From Mycobacterium gordonae (GTDB lineage: Bacteria > Actinomycetota > Actinomycetes > Mycobacteriales > Mycobacteriaceae), in assembly GCF_017086405.1 (NCBI RefSeq), contig NZ_CP070973.1:682001-746000 (forward strand): a stretch of 64,000 nt of DNA, read 5' to 3'. The position numbers and the translations under genes were made by a program. This document shows, one piece after another, positions 56,952-64,000 of the stretch; position 1 is the first letter of the stretch; each line of letters begins with the position of its first letter. The notes below the pieces were generated by a model that saw only the letters and a list, made by a program, of their open reading frames with translations, made no database searches and was not told where the DNA came from.

Positions 56952-58376
56952 ATGGACATCGTGCTTGGGGTATCGATGGAGCCCTCAGCCGTCCGCCTGG
57001 TGTTGATCGAGGGGGCGAACGCCGACGGCGCGACCGTTGAGGAAGAAAGCATCGACGTCGCTGCCCAAGGCGGCGCAGACAGTGACGACGCGGCAACCGA
57101 TCGGGTGATCGCCGCGCTGGTCGGCACCCGCGAAGGCGCGATCGAAGGCGGTTACGAGCTTTCCTCCACCGGGGTGACGTGGACGGACCCCGCCGAGGTC
57201 GCCGCGCTGCGTCTGGAACTCGCCGCCCGCGACGTCGGCGGTGTGATGCTGGTGTCGCCGCTGCTGGCCGCCGCCGCGTTGGCGCAGAACGTGGGCGCCG
57301 CCCTCGATTACGAGCACATCGCGATGCTGTTCGTCGAGGATGGCAGCGCGACGCTGGCCGTCGTCGAGATCGCCGACGGCTCGATCGTTGACCTGCACCG
57401 GCAGTCGGTGCGCGACCAATCGCTGGCAGCCGGGCTGGTGACGATGGTCGTGGGGCTGGACGCCCCGGGTTCGCGGGCCGACGGTGTGTTCCTGGTCGGC
57501 TGCGGCGTCGACATCGTCGACGTCAAACCGGCGCTGGAGGCGGCGACATCGTTGGTGGTGAGCTGTCCGGAGGAACCGGAGATGGCACTGGCCAGGGGTG
57601 CCGCGCTGGCTTCGGCGAACGCGCCGCTGTTCGCTTCGTCGACATCGGCACTGGCCTATGCGCTGGACCCGGGTACCGGGGAGGTGAACCCGCGCGCGCT
57701 CACCCCGAGCTATCTCGACGTCTGCGCCATGGCCGGCGTCAGCGAGGGCGCCCTGGCCTACAGCGCAATAGCGGAAGAAACCGACCCCGAACTGGAGGCG
57801 GAAACCCGACGCCGGCCGTTGGCGCTGGTGAGTGCGGCGATCGTCGGCGTCGCCGCCGTGGCGGCCGGGCTCATAATCGTGTCGCTGGGCTCCCACGTCC
57901 GCACGACCGCCGCCCAACAGTCCGGTCCGCGCGACGGCGCGGCGACGCCGGCAATCCAGGCCCCCGCCACCGAATTGCCGGCGCAGGTGTTGCTGCCGGC
58001 CCCCAGCGCTGCGCCGCCGCCGACCGCGGCGCCGGCCCCGAGTGCTGCCCCGCCCCCCGTGGCGGTGGCCGCACCGCCGCCGGTGGTTCAGCAGCCGCCG
58101 CCGCAGACCGTGACCCGACCGGCGCAGGCCCCGGCTTACTTGGCACCCGCGCCGCGTCGCCAGCCCACTCGGCAGGCGGCCCCACCGGTGCAGACACCGG
58201 TCCAGCAGGCTCCAGAGCCGTCGGCGCCGCCGCCTGCGGCACCCGCACCGGCCGCCCCGGCTCCCGCTGCGCCGACCCCGATCATGACGATGTATCTGCA
58301 TCTGCCGTTCGTCTCGATCCCGATTCCGATCAACCCCCCGCCACCGCCGCCCCCGCCCGCAGAACCCGGTCCGTAG
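56952..58376 (+). CDS. Membrane protein with cytosolic actin-like domain and Pro-rich tail
   Basis: 474 residues from the ATG at 56,952 after GGAGGGG. The N-terminal 280 residues (MDIVLGVSMEPSAVRLVLIE; VMLVSPLLAAAALAQNVGAA; ALDYEHIAMLFVEDGSATLA) look like a worn actin/Hsp70-type fold, common in mycobacterial DUF7159-like proteins. One membrane helix lies at about 288-312 (LVSAAIVGVAAVAAGLIIVS), followed by an Ala/Pro-rich tail. Near residue 443 it has MTMYLHLPFVSIPIPINPPP, clearly the same end module as the preceding protein. The two genes may encode partners. The 200 bp between them hold no other gene. Confidence 0.78.
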   Translation: MDIVLGVSMEPSAVRLVLIEGANADGATVEEESIDVAAQGGADSDDAATDRVIAALVGTREGAIEGGYELSSTGVTWTDPAEVAALRLELAARDVGGVMLVSPLLAAAALAQNVGAALDYEHIAMLFVEDGSATLAVVEIADGSIVDLHRQSVRDQSLAAGLVTMVVGLDAPGSRADGVFLVGCGVDIVDVKPALEAATSLVVSCPEEPEMALARGAALASANAPLFASSTSALAYALDPGTGEVNPRALTPSYLDVCAMAGVSEGALAYSAIAEETDPELEAETRRRPLALVSAAIVGVAAVAAGLIIVSLGSHVRTTAAQQSGPRDGAATPAIQAPATELPAQVLLPAPSAAPPPTAAPAPSAAPPPVAVAAPPPVVQQPPPQTVTRPAQAPAYLAPAPRRQPTRQAAPPVQTPVQQAPEPSAPPPAAPAPAAPAPAAPTPIMTMYLHLPFVSIPIPINPPPPPPPPAEPGP

Positions 58377-58409
58377 CGAATCGGTCGTGTTGAGCGCAGA
58401 CTGGGCGCT

Positions 58410-58832
58410 ATGAGTGATAAAGGCGGATCAGGCGGCGGGTTCGGGTTCGACCCCGAGGACTTGGATCGGGTGATCCGGGAGGGCACCGAAGGCCTGCGCG
58501 ACGCGTTCGAGCGGATCAGCAGGTATGTGGGGTCGCCCGGCGGCCGTTCGGGCTGGTCACTGCTGTTCGATGACCTCTCCCGGCGCGCTCGCCCGGAGCC
58601 CGAGACCGCCGGCGAGGCGGGCGACGGCGTCTGGGCCATTTACACCGTGGACGCCGACGGCGGCGCACGGGTCGAGCAGGTGTACGCCAACGAACTCGAC
58701 GCGCTGCGGGCCAACAAGAACAACACCGACCCCAAGCGCAAGGTACGTTTCCTGCCGTACGGCATCGCGGTCAGCGTGCTGGACGATCCGGCGAATGGTG
58801 CGACGGACAGTCCGACGGGCGAGTCGGCGTAG
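58410..58832 (+). CDS. Conserved small protein, Rv0313-like
   Basis: 140 residues from the ATG at 58,410. A Gly/Asp-rich start (MSDKGGSGGGFGFDPEDLDR) leads into an amphipathic helix (VIREGTEGLRDAFERISRYV). A compact part follows with GVWAIYTVDADGGARVEQVY, DALRANKNNTDPKRKVRFLP and YGIAVSVLDD. No known domain or catalytic motif. It lies 33 bp after the preceding gene and is probably cotranscribed. The 229 bp downstream to 59,061 have no gene that I can support. Confidence 0.78.
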   Translation: MSDKGGSGGGFGFDPEDLDRVIREGTEGLRDAFERISRYVGSPGGRSGWSLLFDDLSRRARPEPETAGEAGDGVWAIYTVDADGGARVEQVYANELDALRANKNNTDPKRKVRFLPYGIAVSVLDDPANGATDSPTGESA

Positions 58833-59061
58833 CCGGGGCTCCCGTCTGCAGGCGCTGCGGGTGTGCGGCCGCCGACACGTCCGGTAATGTTGCCGGTAGC
58901 GTGCGAAATGCGCTGTAATGCAACGTAATCGGCAGCCCTTACACGTCCGGGTACGGCCGACCCGGCGTTGGCCGGCTTATCGGCACCCGCTCGGCGACGA
59001 CCTGCCGCCGCACTGATCGTGCGTGCTCCGCGGACGCTCAGCAGAGCCGACCCGGCGTCGG

Positions 59062-59517
59062 CTAGGGCGATTCGACTACGGCTTTGATCCGTTCGAGGGT
59101 GGTCGTCATGTCGCGTATGTTGCGCCGTCGTCGCAACTCGCCCAGAAGGAATCGGACGAACCGCGGCATTCCATAGTCTTTGACCCAGAACGATTCGGTG
59201 ACGTCGGTTCCCGTTGCGGTCGAATTAAATTGGTAATGCCAGTTGTTGACCGGCCGGTTGCCGACGAGAACTTGGAAGCCGAACTCGCGGCCCGGCTCGC
59301 ACGTGGTGATTCGACAGGTTGTCCAGTAGATGGGGCCGACCTCATTGCGTTTGACGTGGCCGCGGAAGCGGACGCCGACCGCGGGCCCGCTCGCCCCGTC
59401 TAGCCACTCAGCCTCAAAGGTCTCCGGGGAAAAGCGTCCGGTGTTGCGCACATCGGCCACCAGCTGCCAGATGTCCTCGGCTGGTGCATTCATGTGCACC
59501 GTCACAGACTCTCGCAT
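59062..59517 (-). CDS. SRPBCC-family (START-like) protein
   Basis: 151 residues with the polyketide-cyclase/dehydrase type START fold. It starts MRESVTVHMNAPAEDIWQLV, then ADVRNTGRFSPETFEAEWLD, VGVRFRGHVKRNEVGPIYWT and GTDVTESFWVKD, and ends in a long helix. Such proteins bind hydrophobic ligands in a deep cavity. It stands alone between two divergent or separated genes, and no partner is evident. Confidence 0.82.
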   Translation of the reverse strand: MRESVTVHMNAPAEDIWQLVADVRNTGRFSPETFEAEWLDGASGPAVGVRFRGHVKRNEVGPIYWTTCRITTCEPGREFGFQVLVGNRPVNNWHYQFNSTATGTDVTESFWVKDYGMPRFVRFLLGELRRRRNIRDMTTTLERIKAVVESP

Positions 59518-59567
59518 GAGTGAAGCATAGACAGTCTAGGTAAACGGTTGCCGCGGCCGCAGGGCGC

Positions 59568-60284
59568 TCAGCCTTGCTCCACCACATTCCCGCTGCCGTT
59601 CTTGCTGATCTTCGGCGAGCCGGAGTGATAGGTGATCTTGTTGTTGAGCCCGGAGGCTTCGATGGTGTCGGCGTTGTCGACGATGACGACGTTCTGCAGG
59701 CCGGACACGTTGACGGTGCCGCAGTGCCCGGTGAGCGTCACCGTGTTGGAGATGCCGCTGATGTTGATGGCGTTGCCGCTGCAGGCGACGGTCTTGTTCT
59801 CGTTGATCCCCGAGATCGTGAGCGTCTCGCCGGCGGGTGCGGTGGCCGACGGCGACGGACCCGCGCTGGGGGTGCGGGTCTTGCCGGTCGACGGTGCGGT
59901 TCGGGTCGGGGCCGGACCCGATGACGTGGCCGCCGAGGTGCTTTCGCTGGGGGAGGGCACCACGAGATCGTCATGGGAGAACTGGCGTGCGGCGTACGCG
60001 GCGATGCCGCCCACCAACACCAGCACGCCCAGCACACCGGCCGCGGCCAGGATCCAGAACCAGCGCATGCCCGAGGACGACCGCGGTGTGGCGCCGGGAT
60101 AGGGGCTGCTGTAGCCGTAGCCCGGCGGTGGCATGCTCGACTGCATCGGCGGGGGTATCGGCCCGGGTGGGGGCGGCGGATAGTTGTAGCCACCCTGCTC
60201 GCCCAACTCCGAGGCGCGCGCCGCGTCAGCCAGCGGCTGCTCCAGCTCCCGTATCCGGGCTTCCGGGTCATCCTCTGGTTTCAC
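59568..60284 (-). CDS. DUF3060 membrane-anchored protein, Rv0314c-like
   Basis: 238 residues. A Pro/Tyr/Gly-rich N-terminus (NYPPPPPGPIPPPMQSSMPP) precedes a membrane helix at about 75-100 (WFWILAAAGVLGVLVLVGGI) and a Ser/Thr/Pro linker. The C-terminal DUF3060 region has repeated short strands: INISGISNTVTLTG, VNVSGLQNVVIVDN, IEASGLNNKITYHSG, KISKNGSGNVVEQ. These resemble turns of a right-handed beta-helix. The domain lies outside the membrane; ligand unknown. Confidence 0.88.
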   Translation of the reverse strand: MKPEDDPEARIRELEQPLADAARASELGEQGGYNYPPPPPGPIPPPMQSSMPPPGYGYSSPYPGATPRSSSGMRWFWILAAAGVLGVLVLVGGIAAYAARQFSHDDLVVPSPSESTSAATSSGPAPTRTAPSTGKTRTPSAGPSPSATAPAGETLTISGINENKTVACSGNAINISGISNTVTLTGHCGTVNVSGLQNVVIVDNADTIEASGLNNKITYHSGSPKISKNGSGNVVEQG

Positions 60285-60332
60285 ACCTGAGATGCTCCCA
60301 TATCGGAATGGCGGCGGAATAGGCTCGGCGTC

Positions 60333-61346
60333 GTGCCCGCATTGCCGAATCGCCAGATTTTGTTGCGCCGACGTCCTTCCGGTCTGGTGCAGCCCGACGA
60401 CACCGAGCTGATCACCCGGCCGGCGCCTGAACTCGCGGCGGGAGAGGCGCTGCTGCGCACCACATATGTCGGGATCGACGCCGCCGCCCGCACCTGGCTG
60501 GACGACCAGCCCAGCTACCTACCGCCGGTGCAGCTGGGCGAGGTGATCCGGGCGGCGGGGATCGGCGAAGTGGTCGAAACACGTTGCGACGCCTACGCTG
60601 TCGGCGACATCGTCACCACGTTGACCGGCTTCCAGGAGTACGTGGTCATCCGCGACGACATTTTCAGCACACCCATTCCGGGCGAGGACGACCAGTTGGC
60701 GATCATGTCGGTGTACGGGCCGACGGGCGCCACCGCCTATTTCGGGATGACCGACATCGGCCGCCCGCAGCCCGGCGAAACCGTGGTGGTCTCCGCTGCT
60801 GCGGGCGCCACCGGATCGGTGGCCGGGCAGATCGCCAAGATCGCCGGCGCCCGGGTGGTGGGCATTGCCGGCGGACCCGAGAAGTGTCGGGCGGTCGTCG
60901 AAGACTTCGGGTTCGACGCGTGCATCGACTACAAGAACGACGATCTGGCGGCCGCGCTCAAAGAGCACTGCCCGCGCCGGGTCGACGTCTACTTCGACAA
61001 TGTCGGCGGCCCCATCCTCAACGCAGTGCTGGGCCGGCTCGCCGCCAAGGCGCGCGTGGTGCTATGCGGGGTCATCTCCAGTTACCTCACCGGCGAGCAC
61101 CCCGGACCGGCCAACTACGTCAACCTGCTGTCCAAGACGGCGTCCATGCAGGGCTTCAACGCGCTCGACCAGTGGGGCCGCTTCGACGAGGCGTTCGCGA
61201 ACCTGCGCCGGTGGGAGTCCGAGGGGCGCCTGCGGCACCGTCAGACCATCTACGACGGCATCGAGTCGTGCGTCGACGCCCTCAACGGGTTGTTCACCGG
61301 GGCCAACATCGGCAAGACGCTGGTCAAGATCGGCGAGCCCGGCTGA
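60333..61346 (+). CDS. NADP-dependent medium-chain reductase (PTGR/CurA-like)
   Basis: 337 residues from the GTG at 60,333. The leukotriene B4 dehydrogenase/curcumin reductase subgroup is suggested by the start NRQILLRRRPSGLVQPDDTE and TYVGIDAAARTWLDD. The nucleotide site is VVSAAAGATGSVAGQIAKIA, with GIAGGPEKCRAVVEDFGFDA and ID-YKNDDL, and then VYFDNVGGPILNAVLGRLAA. No zinc ligands are seen. The enzymes reduce enone double bonds using NADPH. It is divergent from the DUF3060 gene. Confidence 0.88.
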   Translation: MPALPNRQILLRRRPSGLVQPDDTELITRPAPELAAGEALLRTTYVGIDAAARTWLDDQPSYLPPVQLGEVIRAAGIGEVVETRCDAYAVGDIVTTLTGFQEYVVIRDDIFSTPIPGEDDQLAIMSVYGPTGATAYFGMTDIGRPQPGETVVVSAAAGATGSVAGQIAKIAGARVVGIAGGPEKCRAVVEDFGFDACIDYKNDDLAAALKEHCPRRVDVYFDNVGGPILNAVLGRLAAKARVVLCGVISSYLTGEHPGPANYVNLLSKTASMQGFNALDQWGRFDEAFANLRRWESEGRLRHRQTIYDGIESCVDALNGLFTGANIGKTLVKIGEPG

Positions 61347-61479
61347 CTTTGACCTCGCCGTGACGTCGAGGACGTTCGGTAGCCGCTGCGCGAAATGTCC
61401 ACCGGCAGTGACCAGGAGCTACGCAAAACCGGCTCGCCAGAGTCCACGCAACACCGAGCGGGCTGCTATCTTCCTTGCC

Positions 61480-62364
61480 ATGCCACAGATGGACCGTCGC
61501 CGCATGCTGATGATGGCGGGATTCAGCGCACTGGCGGCCGCGACGGCGGCCCCGACAGCAAACGCCAGCCCGTCCCGGCCGGCTGCTCCAGCGGGTCCCG
61601 CGCCGGTGCCGGCCGCACCCGCGGCCGGCGCCACGGGTGGATTCATCTGGCACGACGAGTTCGATGGACCGGCCGGTTCAGCCCCCGACCCCGGCAAGTG
61701 GTCGGTGTCGAACTTCCGAACGCCGATCCGCAACCCCGTCGGATTCGACCAGCCACAGTTCTGGGGGCAGTATCGCGACAGTCGCCAGAATGTGTTTCTG
61801 GACGGCAATTCCAACCTGGTACTGCGGGCCACCCACGACGGCCACGGCGGTTACTTCGGGGGTTTGGTGCATGGTCTGTGGCGCGGAGGCGTTGGCACCA
61901 CCTGGGAAGCCCGTATTAAATTCAACTGCCTGGCGCCAGGTATGTGGCCGGCGTGGTGGCTGTCCAACGACGACCCGGGCCGCAGTGGCGAGATCGACCT
62001 GATCGAGTGGTACGGCAACGGCACCTGGCCTTCGGGCACCACCGTGCACGCCAACCCGGACGGCACCGCGTTCGAAACCAACCCGATCGGTGTGGACGGC
62101 GGGTGGCACAACTGGCGCGTCAAGTGGGACGTCACCGGCATGTATTTCTGGGTGGACTACGCCGACGGCGCGGCGCCCTATTTCTCGGTCCCGGCGACCG
62201 GCATCGAGAACTTGGACGAGCCGTTCAAGGAGTGGCCGTTCAACGACCCGGACTACACGGTTTTCCCGGTCCTGAACCTGGCCGTCGGTGGCTCCGGCGG
62301 CGGCGACCCGGCCGCCGGCACCTACCCGCAGGACATGCTCGTCGACTGGGTGCGCGTCTTTTAG
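61480..62364 (+). CDS. Secreted GH16 beta-1,3-glucanase-like protein, Rv0315-like
   Basis: 294 residues from the ATG at 61,480 (ATG 61,489 is possible). The N-terminus DRRRMLMMAGFSALAAATAA is a twin-arginine-type signal, followed by a Pro/Ala linker. The GH16 domain starts FIWHDEFDGPAG near 55 and carries G-E171-I-D173-L-I-E176, the complete catalytic signature, in SGEIDLIEWYGNGTWPSG. NCLAPGMWPAWWLSNDDPGR and LNLAVGGSGGGDPAAGTYPQ are typical strands. It should be exported folded and act on beta-1,3-glucan, although enzymatic activity of the M. tuberculosis homologue is debated. It is exported by a different route from the PE-linked GH16 at 16,134. Confidence 0.9.
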   Translation: MPQMDRRRMLMMAGFSALAAATAAPTANASPSRPAAPAGPAPVPAAPAAGATGGFIWHDEFDGPAGSAPDPGKWSVSNFRTPIRNPVGFDQPQFWGQYRDSRQNVFLDGNSNLVLRATHDGHGGYFGGLVHGLWRGGVGTTWEARIKFNCLAPGMWPAWWLSNDDPGRSGEIDLIEWYGNGTWPSGTTVHANPDGTAFETNPIGVDGGWHNWRVKWDVTGMYFWVDYADGAAPYFSVPATGIENLDEPFKEWPFNDPDYTVFPVLNLAVGGSGGGDPAAGTYPQDMLVDWVRVF

Positions 62365-62369
62365 ACGCG

Positions 62370-62600
62370 TTAGTTCGTCAGGTGTAGATACCAGAGGCCG
62401 TCGTCGCCTTGGCGGCAGTCCCAGTGGGTGTACGCCCCGTCGTTGTGCGTGATCTCGACGTGCGGGCCGTCCGTCTGGCAGGCGGCCAGCGTCGCGTAAC
62501 TGCCCTCTACCTGCACCTCGTCGGCGTTGGCCACCGCTACCGCGGTGGTGAACAACGCGGCGCCGGCGGCCAGAATCCCGGCAGCGAACGTGGTCTTCAT
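62370..62600 (-). CDS. Small secreted protein, 76 aa
   Basis: From the ATG at 62,600, after GGGGCTCGGAG. The signal peptide is TTFAAGILAAGAALFTTAVA, with cleavage likely after ANA (residue 27). The mature part is about 50 residues with two Cys (AACQTDG and HWDCRQG) that can form one disulfide, and ends DDGLWYLHLTN. It is similar to other small mycobacterial exported proteins of unknown function. It converges with the GH16 gene (5 bp apart). The longer frame beyond the start is not supported. Confidence 0.78.
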   Translation of the reverse strand: MKTTFAAGILAAGAALFTTAVAVANADEVQVEGSYATLAACQTDGPHVEITHNDGAYTHWDCRQGDDGLWYLHLTN

Positions 62601-62676
62601 CTCCGAGCCCCTTCCGACATCGTTAACTGACGGGTTGCCCAATTCGACGAAAAGCGAAACTGCAACCCCCTCGCAT

Positions 62677-62692
62677 TCGAACGTATGGTCGA
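62677..62692. promoter_or_regulatory. LexA/SOS-box-like sequence
   Basis: TCGAACGTATGGTCGA agrees with the mycobacterial SOS box pattern TCGAAC-RNRY-GTTCGA at all but one position. It ends 3 bp before the ATG at 62,696. A single mismatch and odd placement keep confidence low. Confidence 0.35.
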
Positions 62693-62695
62693 ACA

Positions 62696-63034
62696 ATGGG
62701 GCGGTTCGCGTCGATCGGGTACAACGGTCAACCGCTGCGCGGGCCCTTTCGGCCGGTGCGTCCCCCCGTCCCGGTGCTGGTTGATCTGACGGTGCTGTTT
62801 CCGCGCGAGCCCCATCGCACCGGCCGCTATCAGCCGAACGGCCTGCAGCTGCACAAGGTGGTGGAGGGCCAGCTGAGCTGTTGGGGTCTGTGCGAGCAGG
62901 GTGACTGGTGGGGGCTGGTGACCTATCCGGTGGAGTTCGGGGCCGGGCACAAGGCGGTGACGCACTGGGTGCCGGCCTGGACACTGCGCCGAAAAGGTGA
63001 GCGGCCGCAAGGTTCTGCCGGTGCCCCCCGATAG
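62696..63034 (+). CDS. Conserved hypothetical protein, 112 aa
   Basis: The ATG at 62,696 gives MGRFASIGYNGQPLRGPFRP, then VPVLVDLTVLFPREPHRTGR, QLHKVVEGQLSCWGLCEQGD and WWGLVTYPVEFGAGHKAVTH. The Trp-rich C-terminal half and two Cys are notable, but no family is recognised. There is no signal peptide or membrane helix. It lies 10 bp before the PAP2-DAGK gene, so the two are probably cotranscribed, and it is preceded by the SOS-like box. Confidence 0.65.
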   Translation: MGRFASIGYNGQPLRGPFRPVRPPVPVLVDLTVLFPREPHRTGRYQPNGLQLHKVVEGQLSCWGLCEQGDWWGLVTYPVEFGAGHKAVTHWVPAWTLRRKGERPQGSAGAPR

Positions 63035-63044
63035 GGTGGTGCCA

Positions 63045-64000
63045 ATGAACGAACGGCCCTTGCGACCGCTACGCAGCGTCAAACAGATCACCCGGGGATT
63101 GGGCGCGCTCGATCGCGAACTGTTCGAGGCGGTTGCCGAGAGCCCGACTCCGCTGCTCGACAAGGCGATGCCGCCGCTGACCCGGGCCGCCGACCACTCC
63201 AAGCTGTGGTTCGCCATCGCTGCGTTGTTGATTGCATCCGGCAAGCACTCCGCCCAGCGCGGCGCCACCCGCGGCCTGGTGTCACTGGGGGTCACCAGCC
63301 TGGTGACCAATCAGTTCGCCAAGCGCGTCCGTCGGCGGCCGCGTCCGCTCTACGATTCGGTGCCGCTGGTCCGGCGTGTCCGGCGCCGTCCGACCTCCAA
63401 TTCCCTGCCGTCCGGGCACTCCGCGAGCGCCGCCGCGTTCGCCGTTGGGGTCGGGCTGGAGAATCCGACAGTGGGCTTCGGGCTGGCGTTGCTGGCCGGC
63501 CTGGTTGGGTTGTCCCGGGTGGCGGTCGGCGCGCACTATCCCGGCGATGTCGTCATCGGCTTCGGCATCGGCTCCGGCATCGCCGTGCTGGGCAGCCGGC
63601 TGGTCCCGCCCATCGTCGAAACCGCCCTGCCGTCAACAGAACCGCTGCGTGCGGACGTCCCGGAACGGCCCGACGGCGCCGGCGTGGTCCTCGTCGTCAA
63701 CCCCGCGTCGGGAAGCGGCACCGGGGCCCGCGTCGCCGAGGAGGTTCGCGGCGAGTTGTCCGCAACGGAGATCGTCGAACTCGGTTCCGATGACGACCCG
63801 CTGCAGGTGCTGCGCGACGCCGCCGCCCGCGCCGAGGTACTCGCGGTCGGCGGGGGCGACGGCACCGTGGCAGCGGCCGCTTCGGTGGCCGCCGAGGCCG
63901 GAGTGCCGCTGGCGGTCTTTCCCGGCGGCACCTTCAACCATTTCGCCAAGGACATCGGCTGCGACTCGGTGGCCAAGACCATTGAAGCGATCCGGCGCGG
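63045..64000 (+). CDS. PAP2-diacylglycerol kinase fusion, 3' end beyond the window
   Basis: The frame from the ATG at 63,045 (MNERPLRPLRSVKQITRGLG) stays open to the edge, at least 318 residues. The N-terminal PAP2 phosphatase part (about 40-190) has FAKRVRRRPRPLYD, SLPSGHSASAAAF and LSRVAVGAHYPGDV. A DAGK/sphingosine-kinase catalytic domain follows from about 205, with VVLVVNPASGSGTGARVAEE, the signature VGGGDGTVAAAASVA and PLAVFPGGTFNHFAKDIG. The two activities together could interconvert a lipid or polyprenol and its phosphate. This fusion type is known in actinobacteria. The C-terminus is not visible. Confidence 0.88.
   Translation, partial: MNERPLRPLRSVKQITRGLGALDRELFEAVAESPTPLLDKAMPPLTRAADHSKLWFAIAALLIASGKHSAQRGATRGLVSLGVTSLVTNQFAKRVRRRPRPLYDSVPLVRRVRRRPTSNSLPSGHSASAAAFAVGVGLENPTVGFGLALLAGLVGLSRVAVGAHYPGDVVIGFGIGSGIAVLGSRLVPPIVETALPSTEPLRADVPERPDGAGVVLVVNPASGSGTGARVAEEVRGELSATEIVELGSDDDPLQVLRDAAARAEVLAVGGGDGTVAAAASVAAEAGVPLAVFPGGTFNHFAKDIGCDSVAKTIEAIRR

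Overview
The window is GC-rich mycobacterial DNA, most likely from a slow-growing non-tuberculous species. The evidence is the dense PE, PPE and PE_PGRS content, a complete ESX-3 type VII secretion locus, and long colinearity with the M. tuberculosis H37Rv segment Rv0272c to Rv0315 (gene order recalled, not searched). No rRNA, tRNA or CRISPR array was seen.

Bases 1-24,350 form an accessory region. The first 5.3 kb is a graveyard of insertion sequences: a transposase-derived open frame leaving the left edge, IS110, IS3 and ISL3 fragments, and one apparently intact IS110. A PE_PGRS cluster follows (5.4-20.9 kb). Its most notable members are two adjacent genes (13,995-15,944 and 16,134-17,786). 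They share an identical PE/PGRS half of about 250 residues but end in two unrelated putative beta-1,3-glucanase domains, GH64-like and GH16. An intact IS630-type element sits 9 bp before another PE_PGRS start. A PucR-type regulator, IS110 remnants, a short PE gene and recombinase remnants complete the region and lead to the edge of the conserved backbone.

Bases 24,370-29,753 are backbone homologous to Rv0272c-Rv0276: an alpha/beta hydrolase and TetR pair, a divergent VOC protein with a strong palindromic operator between them, a second TetR, a membrane protein and a DUF2236 oxygenase-like gene. PE_PGRS debris lies between them. A 28-bp-arm hairpin and a PGRS tail remnant occupy the place of the H37Rv PE_PGRS3/4 genes.

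Bases 30,000-47,917 hold the metal-regulated ESX-3 region. It comprises a PPE3-like gene with a His/Asp-rich insert behind a Zur-like box, an SAM methyltransferase, a PPE relic, and then the operon eccA3-eccB3-eccC3-PE5-PPE4-esxG-esxH-espG3-eccD3-mycP3-eccE3. A Zur-like box and abutting IdeR-like boxes precede eccA3. Most junctions overlap by 1-4 nt, as in one transcription unit. ESX-3 exports EsxG/EsxH and PE/PPE pairs needed for mycobactin-dependent iron acquisition and zinc homeostasis.

Bases 47,904-64,000 continue the backbone: an alpha/beta hydrolase, tam, a sulfatase, bluB, Rv0307c-like, PAP2, a YkuD-like secreted protein, a SnoaL-like protein, and two large membrane proteins with proline-rich tails. 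Next come small conserved proteins, an SRPBCC protein, a DUF3060 protein, an NADP-dependent reductase, a Tat-exported GH16 protein (Rv0315-like), and a PAP2-diacylglycerol-kinase fusion cut by the right edge.
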